Below the pieces are notes generated by a model. The model saw only the letters and a list, made by a program, of their open reading frames with translations, was not told the origin of the DNA and did not search any database. This document shows, in pieces, positions 9,358 through 18,594 of a stretch of 64,000 nucleotides of DNA; position 1 is the first letter of the stretch; each line of letters begins with the position of its first letter. Source of the DNA: Burkholderiaceae bacterium (GTDB lineage: Bacteria > Pseudomonadota > Gammaproteobacteria > Burkholderiales > Burkholderiaceae); contig JAHFQJ010000004.1 of NCBI GenBank assembly GCA_023266335.1, forward strand, positions 1-64,000. Reading direction: 5' to 3'. Both the position numbers and the translations under genes were made by a program.

Positions 9358-9942
9358 TTAATTAAGTTTTAATGCAGTTTTAGCTAATCTTTTTCCTATA
9401 AATACTGCTAATTCTTTTTCATCTTCACTAATTGCATCTGAATGTGCATAATGACTTACGCCATAAGGAGTGCCGCCAGTCTGTGTTTTTCTAAGATTAG
9501 TTTCAAAATAAGGCAGTCCAAGCATTACCATGCCATGATGCATAAGAGGCAGCATCATTGATAATAATGTACTTTCATGCCCCCCGTGCATACTATTTGA
9601 TGATGTAAATACACAAGCAGGCTTATCACACAAAGATCCATTTATCCAAATCGGAACAGTTTGCTCAAGAAAATATTTCATATGTGATGACATATTGCCA
9701 AAATATGTTGGCGAGCCTAAAGCAAGCCCGTTACAGTTTTGTATATCTTCTATATCAACATAGGGTGTACCGCTATCTTTAATATCAGCTTCAACTGCTT
9801 CACAGACCGCAGATACTTTAGCTACGCAGCGCAGGCGGGCAGTAATTCCATGAGAAGCATAACTATCAACACCTTTGGCAATTAAATATGCTAAATCTTT
9901 AGTTCTTCCGCTCTTAGTATCAAATAGTATAAGTATATACAT
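9358..9942 (-). CDS. wrbA: NAD(P)H:quinone oxidoreductase, WrbA type
   Basis: An FMN-binding flavodoxin-fold enzyme that reduces quinones by two electrons, avoiding semiquinone formation. Visible motifs are the N-terminal FMN phosphate-binding loop FDTKSGRTKDLA, the GSPTYFGNMSSHMKYFLEQT segment, and the TSSNSMHGGHESTLLSMM loop characteristic of WrbA. Length (194) is typical. It heads the minus-strand run wrbA-DUF2069-tsaB-zipA-like-ispE and is divergent from the sulfur transporter at 10058 across a 115-bp AT-rich spacer. Confidence 0.9.
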   Translation of the reverse strand: MYILILFDTKSGRTKDLAYLIAKGVDSYASHGITARLRCVAKVSAVCEAVEADIKDSGTPYVDIEDIQNCNGLALGSPTYFGNMSSHMKYFLEQTVPIWINGSLCDKPACVFTSSNSMHGGHESTLLSMMLPLMHHGMVMLGLPYFETNLRKTQTGGTPYGVSHYAHSDAISEDEKELAVFIGKRLAKTALKLN

Positions 9943-10057
9943 TATAAGGACGCTCTTATTTTAATTTTGAGTTTACAAATTATTTCACATTATGATAGTA
10001 TAAATCTTAGATAAATTCTAGGTTTTATCACAATAATTATATACAACATTTTCCGCT

Positions 10058-11110
10058 ATGCCTTTCTATATTTATTTACTCATAATGTTTTTAGCCGTAT
10101 TTTGGGCATACATTATACATAAAAGCCGTTTTTGCACTATGGGTGCAGTCAGTGATTATTTAGCATTCGGCGGTGTAAATAGACTACAATTAATTGCGGT
10201 ATCTATGTCAACTTCAGTGATTGGCACACAATTATTAATTTATTTTAACTTAATTAATAAAGAACATTTACCTTATACTACACATAATATTCCAATTTTT
10301 TCACACTTATTAGGCGGCATTATTTTTGGAATTGGTATGATGCTTGCGTCCGGTTGTCCGACTCAGCAATGTATAAATTTAGGTAAAGGAAATTTAAAAT
10401 CTCTTTTGTCCATTCCATTAATTGCAGTTAGCACGCAAATTGCTATAAGCGGCAGTTTATCAAATTTACGGTTATATATTAATAATTTAATAACTATCTC
10501 ATACCCAGATATTAACATATACTATAATTTATCCGGAATGACTATTGGCATATTGTTAGTTATATTCAGTCTGATGTGGGTAATTAAAACATCTGCATCT
10601 AAATCTATTATGTTATCAATATTAAAGTATGGAAGTGCAATAGGATTAATTGTAGTTGCTATGTGGTATATCTGTGGAAATTTAGCATTTGTACCAGAAA
10701 ATGAAATAACTTTAGACTATGCTTACCTTGGAAATTCATCACGTAATATTCAAAGCTTATCCATGATATTGCCTTATGCTTATTTATTTGATTGGCTCAT
10801 GTATTCAAGCGATAGCATGCGTGTATTAAATGCAAATACTATGCTGATAATTGGCTTAATTTTAGGCAGTTTTATGATTTATATTTTGAGTAAAAAATCA
10901 AATGCTAATTCTAATCTACAATTTTTTAAAACTCCTAAAGACTTTATACAATATTTTTTCGGCAGTATTTTTATGGGTATCGGCGGTGTATTTGCTTTAG
11001 GATGCAGTATTGGTCAAGGTTTAAGCGGGTTTTCTACATTAAATTTAGGCAGCTTAGTCAGCATTATAGGTATGTATATTGGTGCAAAAATTATTTATAA
11101 ACATTTATAA
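10058..11110 (+). CDS. YeeE/YedE family sulfur-compound (thiosulfate) transporter
   Basis: A 350-residue polytopic inner-membrane protein of the Sulf_transp (DUF395) family, which includes the thiosulfate importer YeeE/TsuA. The three cysteines in the family's characteristic contexts are present: Cys26 in SRFCTMG, Cys100 in ASGCPTQQC and Cys316 in ALGCSIGQG; in TsuA the equivalent cysteines relay thiosulfate through the pore. About nine to ten transmembrane segments are predicted by eye. The CysB-like regulator gene starts 72 bp downstream, which supports a role in sulfur supply. No TusA-like YeeD gene is adjacent. The substrate is inferred from the family. Confidence 0.85.
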   Translation: MPFYIYLLIMFLAVFWAYIIHKSRFCTMGAVSDYLAFGGVNRLQLIAVSMSTSVIGTQLLIYFNLINKEHLPYTTHNIPIFSHLLGGIIFGIGMMLASGCPTQQCINLGKGNLKSLLSIPLIAVSTQIAISGSLSNLRLYINNLITISYPDINIYYNLSGMTIGILLVIFSLMWVIKTSASKSIMLSILKYGSAIGLIVVAMWYICGNLAFVPENEITLDYAYLGNSSRNIQSLSMILPYAYLFDWLMYSSDSMRVLNANTMLIIGLILGSFMIYILSKKSNANSNLQFFKTPKDFIQYFFGSIFMGIGGVFALGCSIGQGLSGFSTLNLGSLVSIIGMYIGAKIIYKHL

Positions 11111-11182
11111 CTTTGCATTTTGTAAGCAAATTAAATATAATAAAAAGCAATAATTAACTTGTTTATATTGCTTAAGGTTATA

Positions 11183-12070
11183 ATGAATATTCATCAATTA
11201 CGTTTTATACGCTCGGCTGTCCGTCATAACTTTAATTTAAGTGAAGCAGCAAAATCTTTATTTACATCACAGCCTGGGTTGTCAAAAGCAATTTTAAATT
11301 TTGAAGATGAATTAGGCGTGCAGATTTTTATAAGACAGGGCAAAAGATTGCGCGGACTAACTGAAATTGGCATTCAAGTAGTTAATCATGTTGAAAATAT
11401 ACTTACTCAAATTGAGCATATTAAAAAAATAAGTGCAGATCATACAGCCAAGCATGAAGGTATTTTAAGAATTGCCACTACCCATACTCAAGCACGTTAT
11501 TCTTTACCTAAAATTATTGCTGAATTCAGTCAAAAATATCCAAAGGTTAAAGTAAGTATTGCTCAAGGTAATCCAAGCCAAATTATTTCTTTAGTCAAAG
11601 ATAGTTTAGCTGATATTGCCATTGCTACAGAAATTCCGGAAGATATGCCGGATTGGGATATTAGCACAGCTTTTACATGGCAGCATATATTAGTAGCACC
11701 CAAAAAGCATGAAATATTTAATAACAGCGATATTACATTACAGCATTTAGCTAAATATCCGATTATTACTTATAATACAGCATTTTCGGGCAGAAAAAGA
11801 ATTGATGATGCATTTGAAAGCCATGAAATATTTCCGGATATTGTACTAGAAGCTGTCGATTCTGATGTTATTAAAACTTATGTGGAATTAGGTATGGGAA
11901 TTGGAATTATGGCAGAAGTTGCCTTTGATAAAAATAAAGATATTAGTTTAGAAGCTAGAAAACTGGGGAATTTATTTGGAACACAATCTGTAAAAATTGC
12001 ATATAGAAAACATGTTTATCAGAGAGATTTTACTTACGGATTTATTGAATTGTTTAGCCGTGATAGTTAA
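11183..12070 (+). CDS. CysB-like LysR-family transcriptional regulator
   Basis: An activator-type regulator of sulfur assimilation, normally sensing acetylserine and sulfate or thiosulfate. The winged helix-turn-helix spans about residues 15-50 (NLSEAAKSLFTSQPGLSKAI), and the effector domain contains the CysB/Cbl signature ATTHTQARYSLP. I start at the ATG at 11183 (MNIHQLRFIRSAV, 295 residues), which matches the N-terminus of CysB relatives and has an AAGG about 6 bases upstream; the in-frame ATG at 11159 would add eight residues foreign to the family. It follows the YeeE-type transporter in the same orientation. It is nearest to CysB or Cbl; which of the two cannot be decided here. Confidence 0.87.
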   Translation: MNIHQLRFIRSAVRHNFNLSEAAKSLFTSQPGLSKAILNFEDELGVQIFIRQGKRLRGLTEIGIQVVNHVENILTQIEHIKKISADHTAKHEGILRIATTHTQARYSLPKIIAEFSQKYPKVKVSIAQGNPSQIISLVKDSLADIAIATEIPEDMPDWDISTAFTWQHILVAPKKHEIFNNSDITLQHLAKYPIITYNTAFSGRKRIDDAFESHEIFPDIVLEAVDSDVIKTYVELGMGIGIMAEVAFDKNKDISLEARKLGNLFGTQSVKIAYRKHVYQRDFTYGFIELFSRDS

Positions 12071-12087
12071 ATATTAAATAATGAAAA

Positions 12088-12111
12088 TTTGCAGATTAAA
12101 ATATCTGCAAA
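12088..12111. terminator. hairpin between convergent cysB-like and nrdB genes
   Basis: TTTGCAGAT at 12088-12096 pairs perfectly with ATCTGCAAA at 12103-12111 around a six-base loop. On the minus strand the stem is followed by TTTTCATTATTT, so it could terminate nrdB; on the plus strand the trailing T-run is weak. Placed in the gap of two convergent genes, it may act in both directions. Confidence 0.55.
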
Positions 12112-12156
12112 ACTTTCTAAATAACAAACAAAGAAATCATTTTAACATATAAATAT

Positions 12157-13275
12157 TTAATCCCAATTTAAAGCACCGCCAGTTTGATATTCAATTACTC
12201 TTGTTTCAAAGAAATTGCGTTCTTTTTTCAAATCTACCATTTCACTCATCCATGGAAACGGGTTTTCTTCTTGGTCAAATATAGGGGCAAGTCCGATTTG
12301 GCTCATGCGGCGATTTGCAATATAGCGCAGATAACCCTTAAACATAGAAGCATTTAAACCTAATACACCTCTTGGCATTGTATCTTCTGCATAAGCGTAT
12401 TCTAGTTCAACAGCTTGGATAAATAATTCATCTAATTGTTTAGTAAATTCTGGAGTCCATAACTCTGGCTGCTCTAATTTAATTTGATTAATCATATCAA
12501 TACCAAAATTAGCATGCATACTTTCATCTCTTAAAATATATTGATATTGTTCAGCTGCACCCACCATTTTATTTTGACGCCCTAAAGCTAAAATTTGTGC
12601 AAATCCAACATAAAAGAATAATCCTTCCATAATACAGGCAAATACTATCAAAGATTTTAATAAACTTTGATCTGTTTCTAATGTACCTGTTTTAAAATTA
12701 GGATTACATAGCACATCAATAAAAGGAATTAAGAATTCATCTTTATCACGTATGCAGGAAACTTCATGATAAGCATTAAAAATCTCGCCTTCATCTAAAC
12801 CTAAGCTTTCCGTGATATATTGATATGCATGCGTATGAATGGCCTCATCAAATGCTTGTCTTAGTAAAAATTGACGGCATTCAGGAGCAGTAATTTGTCT
12901 ATATGTACCTAAAATAATATTATTTGCAGCTAAACTATCTGCGGTTACAAAAAACCCTAAGTTACGTTTTACAATTAATTTTTCATCTTCCGTTAAGCCA
13001 TTTGGATCTTTCCATAAAGCAATATCTCTTGTCATATTTATTTCTTGAGGCATCCAATGATTAGCACATTGTGCTAAATATTTATCCCATGCCCATTTAT
13101 ACTTAAAAGGTACTAACTGATTTACATCGGTTTTACCATTTATGATACGTTTATCAGAAGCTTTTATACGGCGTTCTTGTATGCTGCTATTTATTTGGCT
13201 TGCATTAGAATTAGAATCAGATGCTATATTTTCTGCAGTATTTAAAGTGTCTTCCGTGGTATCAAAATTTAACAT
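12157..13275 (-). CDS. nrdB: class Ia ribonucleoside-diphosphate reductase beta subunit
   Basis: The radical-generating subunit of class I ribonucleotide reductase, which works with NrdA to make deoxynucleotides. Iron ligands and the radical site are visible: the first Asp in [12 protein letters not shown], then the Glu and His of [14 protein letters not shown] with the radical Tyr four residues after the His, and the second EYAYAE and DESMHANFG ligand sets. The presence of Tyr indicates a tyrosyl-radical (Ia) enzyme rather than a Phe-containing Ic type. The 372-residue length includes a Ser/Asn-rich N-terminal extension of about 45 residues. nrdA is not in the window, and no clear NrdR box was found upstream. 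Confidence 0.95.
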   Translation of the reverse strand: MLNFDTTEDTLNTAENIASDSNSNASQINSSIQERRIKASDKRIINGKTDVNQLVPFKYKWAWDKYLAQCANHWMPQEINMTRDIALWKDPNGLTEDEKLIVKRNLGFFVTADSLAANNIILGTYRQITAPECRQFLLRQAFDEAIHTHAYQYITESLGLDEGEIFNAYHEVSCIRDKDEFLIPFIDVLCNPNFKTGTLETDQSLLKSLIVFACIMEGLFFYVGFAQILALGRQNKMVGAAEQYQYILRDESMHANFGIDMINQIKLEQPELWTPEFTKQLDELFIQAVELEYAYAEDTMPRGVLGLNASMFKGYLRYIANRRMSQIGLAPIFDQEENPFPWMSEMVDLKKERNFFETRVIEYQTGGALNWD

Positions 13276-13504
13276 GAATGTTCCTTAGGAATATATTAAT
13301 AATAAATGCTTATAAATAATCAAATATTTTAAATGAAATTATTAATCTATATATGTTAATTATATGAAGTAATTTTACTATATTTAGGATATTTAGTAAA
13401 CATTGTTGCTAAATAAATGCAAAAAATATACTTAATTAAATAAATATATCGAATGACAAAACCAGTATTATTTTTGTTAATCTCTTAATGTACAAAATTG
13501 TCTA

Positions 13505-13710
13505 AAGACGGATAAAGATATAGTTGCATATTTAAAAGCTGGATTAGAATAAAATAATAATGAATTAATTTTACAAATACTACTAAAGCTAAAAAAAGCA
13601 GAGTCAAATAAAAAAAAATGAGCAATACTTATAGTTTAGAATTTTATGCTTTCATAGATAGTTTAAAGGTTTTAGGCTGTAGATTGCGGTTATATAAATT
13701 CAATAAATAA
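13505..13710 (+). pseudogene. relic of an addiction-module antidote (HigA-like) gene
   Basis: Two short frames together recall a probable-addiction-module antidote protein. The first (13505-13621) reads TDKDIVAYLKAGLE, then an in-frame TAA at 13550-13552, then NNNELILQILLKLKKAESN. The second (13618-13710), in another frame, reads YSLEFYAFIDSLKVLGCRLRLY. The family typically runs DIAAYLNAALEE..DPELLLAAL..IAKA, then a helix-turn-helix, then VLKVLKALGLKL. The helix-turn-helix section is missing. An internal stop, a frame change and this deletion make it non-functional. No toxin remnant was recognised next to it. The match is by eye only. Confidence 0.4.
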
Positions 13711-13719
13711 TATAAAGCT

Positions 13720-14550
13720 TTATATAGGTTTGCGTGTATCAAATATCTCACTAATAAATTGATTTATATCATCTAAAGTTACTTGCTTAAGAATTATATC
13801 TTCGGAAGTTTCTACATATATTGATTGAATTGCAGAATGCTCTTGTTTCCACCTGTCTAATTCACGATTAAGCTCATCATAAAGTGTTTTCTTATTAATA
13901 GTACCTATATATTTTTTACAATATTTTAAATTCAATTCTTCAATTTTTAGCTTAATATTTATAACTATACTTTGTTTTTTATACTTAATAGCCATAATTC
14001 CTATAAAACAAATTTTCATTATTATACGTATTTCAATATAACGATTATTTTGTGCTGTTTCAAGCTTAGAGAGTGCTATTTTATTCAAACTATTAGTACA
14101 TTTATTTATTAATTCATCACAACACCACCATATTTCTGATTCAAATATTTTTATACTTGTTTTTGCGATACTATCAATTAATTTGGAATTATCATCTATA
14201 AAATCTATTTTAAAGCAACTAGGTAAATATATATTTCCTTTTAAAACTCTTTTTAGTTCTTGTTCTATATCATCAGACACATCTGAATTTTTAATAAGAT
14301 AAACTATTATAGAATTTATTTGTAGTAAAAAATCGCCTATTGAATTAGTTAAAATCAAATTCTCATAGGTTAAAATTTTTGCAAGCTCATATATACTTTG
14401 ATAAAATTTTTCAAATAAATCAATTAATGTTCTTTTATAATTATTTTTTTCTTTGTTATTAGTAATATTTTTATAGTAAGAGATAATAAATTGTGGTAAT
14501 TCAAAAGCTAAAGATTGATATATATTACTACTTGTTGGATTAGACATCAT
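13720..14550 (-). CDS. hypothetical accessory protein
   Basis: A 276-residue protein that I do not recognise, rich in Ile, Lys and Asn, apparently all-helical, without a signal peptide or membrane segment. Two consecutive ATG codons form the start. The gene starts just 22 bases past the 141-bp repeat that forms the end of the upstream gene at 14619-15845, and both genes are on the minus strand, so they may act as a pair. A single ancestral protein split by the repeat is possible, but the two frames do not match across the repeat, so this is only a hypothesis. The antitoxin relic at 13505-13710 lies downstream. Codon use is extremely AT-biased, as in the rest of this island. Confidence 0.6.
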   Translation of the reverse strand: MMSNPTSSNIYQSLAFELPQFIISYYKNITNNKEKNNYKRTLIDLFEKFYQSIYELAKILTYENLILTNSIGDFLLQINSIIVYLIKNSDVSDDIEQELKRVLKGNIYLPSCFKIDFIDDNSKLIDSIAKTSIKIFESEIWWCCDELINKCTNSLNKIALSKLETAQNNRYIEIRIIMKICFIGIMAIKYKKQSIVINIKLKIEELNLKYCKKYIGTINKKTLYDELNRELDRWKQEHSAIQSIYVETSEDIILKQVTLDDINQFISEIFDTRKPI

Positions 14551-14572
14551 AATTGAAACACTACTAATATTT

Positions 14573-14713
14573 TTAATCTCTTAGGGTCTAATTCCCCGTG
14601 GCTTGCCGCGCACAAGCTCTAAAGCGACAGTCCGTTCCCATAGGGAAAAATTCCGTAATACTCCGTTGCTTGCGGCGGAGATAGGAATTTTAGGGCGTCG
14701 CAATATTTATTTA
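14573..14713 (+). repeat. GC-richer 141-bp repeat R2, copy A, overlapping an ORF end
   Basis: Identical base for base to 26428-26568. It is clearly GC-richer than its surroundings and full of short inverted repeats: CGTGG-CTTG-CCGCG (with one G-U), TTCCC-ATA-GGGAA, AATTCC enclosing CTCCG...CGGAG and closing with GGAATT, and GCGAC (14624) against GTCGC (14697). This copy forms the last roughly 30 codons and the stop of the gene at 14619-15845. The behaviour resembles the palindromic elements of Rickettsia that insert into coding genes, but no homology to them is claimed. Confidence 0.85.
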
Positions 14714-15845
14714 TTTCGTCAAAATATTTGTTAATATTATCATAATCATGACTAATTAGATTTTTCAGAATTAAGCAATAAATTTCTGAACAAATATCTA
14801 AAATAAATGATTTATTTTTTTGATAAGCATATAATGCAATTTCGATATTTTCATTAATTATATGTTGCATATAAAAATCTAACTTTTCTAAGTAATTAAA
14901 GTTTTTGATTTTATTATCTTTTTTAGGTAATGATTGAACGCTTAATTCTGCATTTTGCTTTAAATATTTTACTCCTTGATATACTGTTTCTAAATTGTCT
15001 GATTGAATAGCTTTTTCTATAGGTATAAATGAGTAGGAAAATATTATATAGAAATCTGAATGTTGATTTTTAACCGCATGGCTTACTAATTCAAAATATA
15101 TCTTAAAAAAATGTGAAGATAATTCATCATTACCATCTTTCATAAAACGTTTTAATAGTCTATCCAGTATATCCAAATAATTTGTATGAAAGACTTTTAA
15201 CTCTATTAACTTTATAAATATATTACATATAGAATTAACTGCTTGCTTAGATGAAATAATTTCATTTTTTAAAGCAAGCTTGATTGAAATTTGTACTAAA
15301 TTTTCAATGCATATATTTATATTTTCTTTATTATCAAAATAGTTTTTTTCTAAAAGACTTATACCAATTTTTTCAAGTGTTGATATAGCCTTTAATGGAT
15401 TAATTTTTTCTAGTACGCTATTAAATTGTTTATATATTAAAATAAATACTATGCCTAATAATGCGAATGAAAATAATATTAAAACCCAAAATGTATTATT
15501 GTCTTTTTTTAGACTTAAACTAAGACCAAAAAAACTCATTATTATTAAAATTAGAGCAATATAATAGTACTTATCTTTTTTATCATTTACATACGTATCA
15601 AAATATTGTGAAGAATATATTTCGCTGGCATTTTGTATTAAAAAAGTAGATATTGTAAAAACTATTGCAACCATTCCCGCAGTCATACTACCAATAGCTA
15701 TTAAAAAATTTATAAAAGTATCATTACTGGGTTTACCAAAAATAATTACGTTAAAACTAATAAATATAGATGATAGAATTATAATCCTATCAAAATTAGT
15801 TAATTCATATTGCCATTTTTTTAATATTTTTTTTAAATTTTTCAT
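14619..15845 (-). CDS. membrane-anchored hypothetical protein with repeat-derived C-terminus
   Basis: A 408-residue protein. The N-terminal third has about four transmembrane helices (near 20-38, 47-70, 92-110 and 118-140), including the stretch AIGSMTAGMVAIVFTISTFLI, followed by a cytoplasmic helical domain of about 230 residues. The topology recalls small DUF2254-like or pore-type membrane proteins, without a firm match. The last 31 residues (beginning INKYCDALKF) are encoded by the 141-bp repeat R2, so the native C-terminus was probably replaced. An antitoxin relic lies upstream and another unknown gene downstream. It could be the membrane component of a two-gene accessory or defence-type module, but that is speculation. 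Confidence 0.6.
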   Translation of the reverse strand: MKNLKKILKKWQYELTNFDRIIILSSIFISFNVIIFGKPSNDTFINFLIAIGSMTAGMVAIVFTISTFLIQNASEIYSSQYFDTYVNDKKDKYYYIALILIIMSFFGLSLSLKKDNNTFWVLILFSFALLGIVFILIYKQFNSVLEKINPLKAISTLEKIGISLLEKNYFDNKENINICIENLVQISIKLALKNEIISSKQAVNSICNIFIKLIELKVFHTNYLDILDRLLKRFMKDGNDELSSHFFKIYFELVSHAVKNQHSDFYIIFSYSFIPIEKAIQSDNLETVYQGVKYLKQNAELSVQSLPKKDNKIKNFNYLEKLDFYMQHIINENIEIALYAYQKNKSFILDICSEIYCLILKNLISHDYDNINKYFDEINKYCDALKFLSPPQATEYYGIFPYGNGLSL

Positions 15846-15895
15846 TTTCTAGATTTATTTAATATATGCTACATATCCAAATCTTTGTAAAACTC

Positions 15896-16048
15896 TTATG
15901 ATTTTTCAAGAGGTTTGCTTTTATTTTCTTCTAATTCTTGTAGAGATTTTTTATTTACAATTTTTGTAGACGGTTGAAAAGGTAAGCCCATTATATTCAC
16001 AGTTTGTTGTAAAAACATGCACATAGCATCTGACGTACTTATTCCCAT
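15896..16048 (-). pseudogene. relic of a RelB/DinJ-type antitoxin gene
   Basis: A 50-codon frame whose N-terminal half reads MGISTSDAMCMFLQQTVN followed by IMGLPF, closely following the RelB/DinJ pattern (LGLT-SDAIRLFL-QV...GLPF). The ribbon-helix-helix start is absent and an in-frame stop lies a few codons upstream, so the gene is truncated. The C-terminal tail (SLQELEENKSKPLEKS) is intact-looking. No RelE/YafQ toxin was found within the 327-bp gap 15846-16172; the remainder of that gap holds nothing I recognise. Confidence 0.5.
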
Positions 16049-16172
16049 AGAACCAAATATTTATTCTGATAATTTTTTATAGGTTAATAGAAGCACACAA
16101 CACCTCAACATTCTACAAGAGAATAGGGTAACTCAGTATATATTCCTATGATTTAATCGATTGCAAGCAATA

Positions 16173-17222
16173 TTATTCAATTAGATTCACTTCAATTTCT
16201 AACTCAATTTCAAATTTTTGCTTTACAGAATTTTGTATTTTTTTTGCTAATTCTAATAAAACATTCCCATTTTCTTGATTATAATTTACTAAAACTAAAG
16301 CCTGTTTTGAATATACACCAATTTTATTGATTTCATCTATGTAACCTTTCCAGCCGGCTTTATCAATTAACCAGCCTGCAGAAATTTTAGTATGCTTATT
16401 ATCTATAGGAAAATTTACTATATCGGGATAGTTTTCCTTCAGTTTTTTTAATAACTCATTATCAATAATTGGATTTTTTAAAAAACTTCCTGCATTGCCC
16501 AAAATTTTAGGATCAGGTAATTTATTTTGTCTGATTTCAATAACTGCATTAAATATATTTTGCGGACTTATATCTAATTGATGATTATCTAGATAATTTT
16601 GTAATTCTTTATAGATGATATTTGGAATATAATTTTTACCATTTTTATAAAATTCAAAGTATACTTTTAAAATTATATATTTTTTACTTTGCTTAAAAAT
16701 ACTATTGCGGTACTCAAAATTACAATTTTGGTGATATATGATTTCTATAGTATTATTTTCAAGATTAAAAACTTCAACTTGCTCAATATATTGCTCGGCT
16801 TCAACGCCATAAGCGCCAATATTTTGAATTGGACAAGCACCAACTTTTCCTGGAATAAGGGCTAAATTTTCTAAACCATAAAAGTTATTCTTTAAACACC
16901 ATTTTACAAAATCATGCCAATTATAACCGGCACTTACACATATTTTATTTTCTGCATAAATATTGATATTTTCATCTTTAATATGAATAACTAATCCATC
17001 ATAATAATTATGTGCAAATAAAATATTACTGCCGCCGCCTAAAATTAGTAATTTATTTTGCTTGTAAAAATAATTAATATCAATATTATGCTTAGTTCTT
17101 AACTCATTGAAAACATTGGTAATTTCAGCAATATCTTCAATAATCAGCATACATTTGGCTATGCATTTAAAGCCAAAAGTGTTTAGATTTTTAAGATTAT
17201 ATTCATAGTGAAGCACAAACAT
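16173..17222 (-). CDS. murB: UDP-N-acetylmuramate dehydrogenase (type I MurB)
   Basis: A cytosolic flavoenzyme that reduces UDP-GlcNAc-enolpyruvate to UDP-MurNAc in peptidoglycan synthesis. The FAD-binding motif LILGGGSNILF is near residue 60, the catalytic-serine segment is GNAGSFLKNP, and a C-terminal Glu is visible in the ELEIEVNLIE end. Length (349) and the loop content fit the E. coli-like type I enzyme. Its ATG directly abuts the prfB stop codon with no spacer, implying translational coupling in a prfB-murB operon. Confidence 0.93.
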   Translation of the reverse strand: MFVLHYEYNLKNLNTFGFKCIAKCMLIIEDIAEITNVFNELRTKHNIDINYFYKQNKLLILGGGSNILFAHNYYDGLVIHIKDENINIYAENKICVSAGYNWHDFVKWCLKNNFYGLENLALIPGKVGACPIQNIGAYGVEAEQYIEQVEVFNLENNTIEIIYHQNCNFEYRNSIFKQSKKYIILKVYFEFYKNGKNYIPNIIYKELQNYLDNHQLDISPQNIFNAVIEIRQNKLPDPKILGNAGSFLKNPIIDNELLKKLKENYPDIVNFPIDNKHTKISAGWLIDKAGWKGYIDEINKIGVYSKQALVLVNYNQENGNVLLELAKKIQNSVKQKFEIELEIEVNLIE

Positions 17223-18327
17223 TTAAACCCCTTGCTTTAGGCTGGCTTCAATAAATTCGTCTAAATCGCCGTCAAGCACACTTCTTGTATTTGATATTTC
17301 AATATTTGTTCTTAAATCTTTAATTCTGGATTGATCAAGCACGTATGAACGGATTTGATGCCCCCAGCCTACATCACTCTTGCTGTCTTCTAATTTTTGT
17401 TGTTCTGCCATACGTTTACGTAATTCATGTTCATACAACCGTGATTTAAGCATTTTCATTGCTTCATCGCGATTGCGATGCTGGCTGCGGTCATTTTGAC
17501 ATTGAACTACGATATTAGTAGGTAAATGCGTAATACGTACGGCTGAATCCGTTTTATTAATATGCTGTCCGCCTGCTCCACTTGCTCTAAATGTATCCGT
17601 GCGTAAATCTGCCGGATTAATTTCAATTGAAATATCATCATCAACTTCAGGATAGACAAATATAGAAGCAAACGAGGTATGACGTCCATTATTTGAATCA
17701 AAGGGTGATTTTCTAACTAAACGATGTACGCCAGTTTCTGTCCTTAAATAACCAAAAGCATAATCGCCTGTAATTTTTATACTGGCTGATTTTATTCCTG
17801 CAACCTCGCCGTCAGTAGTTTCAAGTACTTCGGCTTTAAAGCCTTTACGTTCACAATAACGCAAATATTGACGCAGTAAAATACTTGCCCAATCACAAGC
17901 TTCTGTACCTCCTGCACCTGCTTGAATATCTAAAAAACAATTATTTGCATCTAATGGATTATTAAACATACGCTGAAATTCAAGCTCATGTACATGTTTT
18001 TCTAATTTTTCAACATCATGATTAACTACATTTAGCATTTCATCATCATTAGCTTCATATGACATTTCAAATAATTCTGCTAATGACTGCTCTTCGCTTG
18101 ATAATTCTTCTAGATTATTTATAACCAATTCCAGCTGTTTTTTTTCTTTGAGAATTATTTGTGCCTGCTTTGCATCATTCCATAAATTTGGATCATCAAT
18201 TTTTATTTGCAATTGCTGCAATGCTTGTTTTTTTGCATCGTAGTCAAAGATACCCCCTTAACGCATTACTACGTTGTTTAATATCATTAAGAGTAGTTTT
18301 TAACAGATTAATTTGTTCAATATCCAT
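17223..18327 (-). CDS. prfB: peptide chain release factor 2, with programmed +1 frameshift
   Basis: Terminates translation at UGA and UAA. The gene starts at the ATG at 18327 ([15 protein letters not shown]...), runs about 27 codons to an in-frame UGA at 18246-18244, then shifts +1 into the long frame ([16 protein letters not shown]...). The recoding signal is canonical: AGGGGG-UAU-CUU-UGA-C. Visible motifs are the SPF tripeptide that reads stop codons ([10 protein letters not shown]) and the GGQ motif in [13 protein letters not shown] caller that ignores the shift reports only the downstream 332 codons. Autoregulation through RF2 level is established for this arrangement. It is followed immediately by murB. 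Confidence 0.96.
18243..18258 (-). promoter_or_regulatory. prfB: RF2 programmed frameshift site
   Basis: On the minus strand the sequence is AGGGGGTATCTTTGAC: an internal Shine-Dalgarno (18258-18253), three bases of spacing, the slippery CUU, the in-frame UGA and a following C. This matches the canonical bacterial prfB signal, in which low RF2 favours a +1 slip from CUU to UUU. Confidence 0.95.
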
Positions 18328-18470
18328 ACAATTATTTTCTTTATATATAAGCTGATATTGTACAGTACTTAACAGGTGTTTGACTAATTAAGTGATTTTT
18401 TGGGATTGAGCAACTAATTTGATATCATTAATCATGATACCGGATAAATCCGCCTGTTATAACGAGCGTC

Positions 18471-18490
18471 ATACCTGCGGAGGCAGGTAT
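18471..18490. repeat. REP-like palindrome
   Basis: ATACCTGC-GGAG-GCAGGTAT is a perfect 8-bp stem with a four-base loop, GC-richer than the flanks, in the 267-bp gap between prfB and gmhA. It resembles extragenic palindromes of the GTCATACCTGC type. Only one copy is seen in this window, and there is no trailing T-run. Confidence 0.5.
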
Positions 18491-18594
18491 CTACTGCCCA
18501 TAGGTTGGTATTAGATAATAATTCGGTTTATTTTTTTAATTTATTTTATATATTCAAAAATTAGATTTAGAACTAGGTGGGAGCAAAAAAATAT

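Noticed and set aside
17507-17701. 64-codon minus-strand frame inside prfB
   Set aside because: Same-strand alternative frame of prfB with no supporting features.
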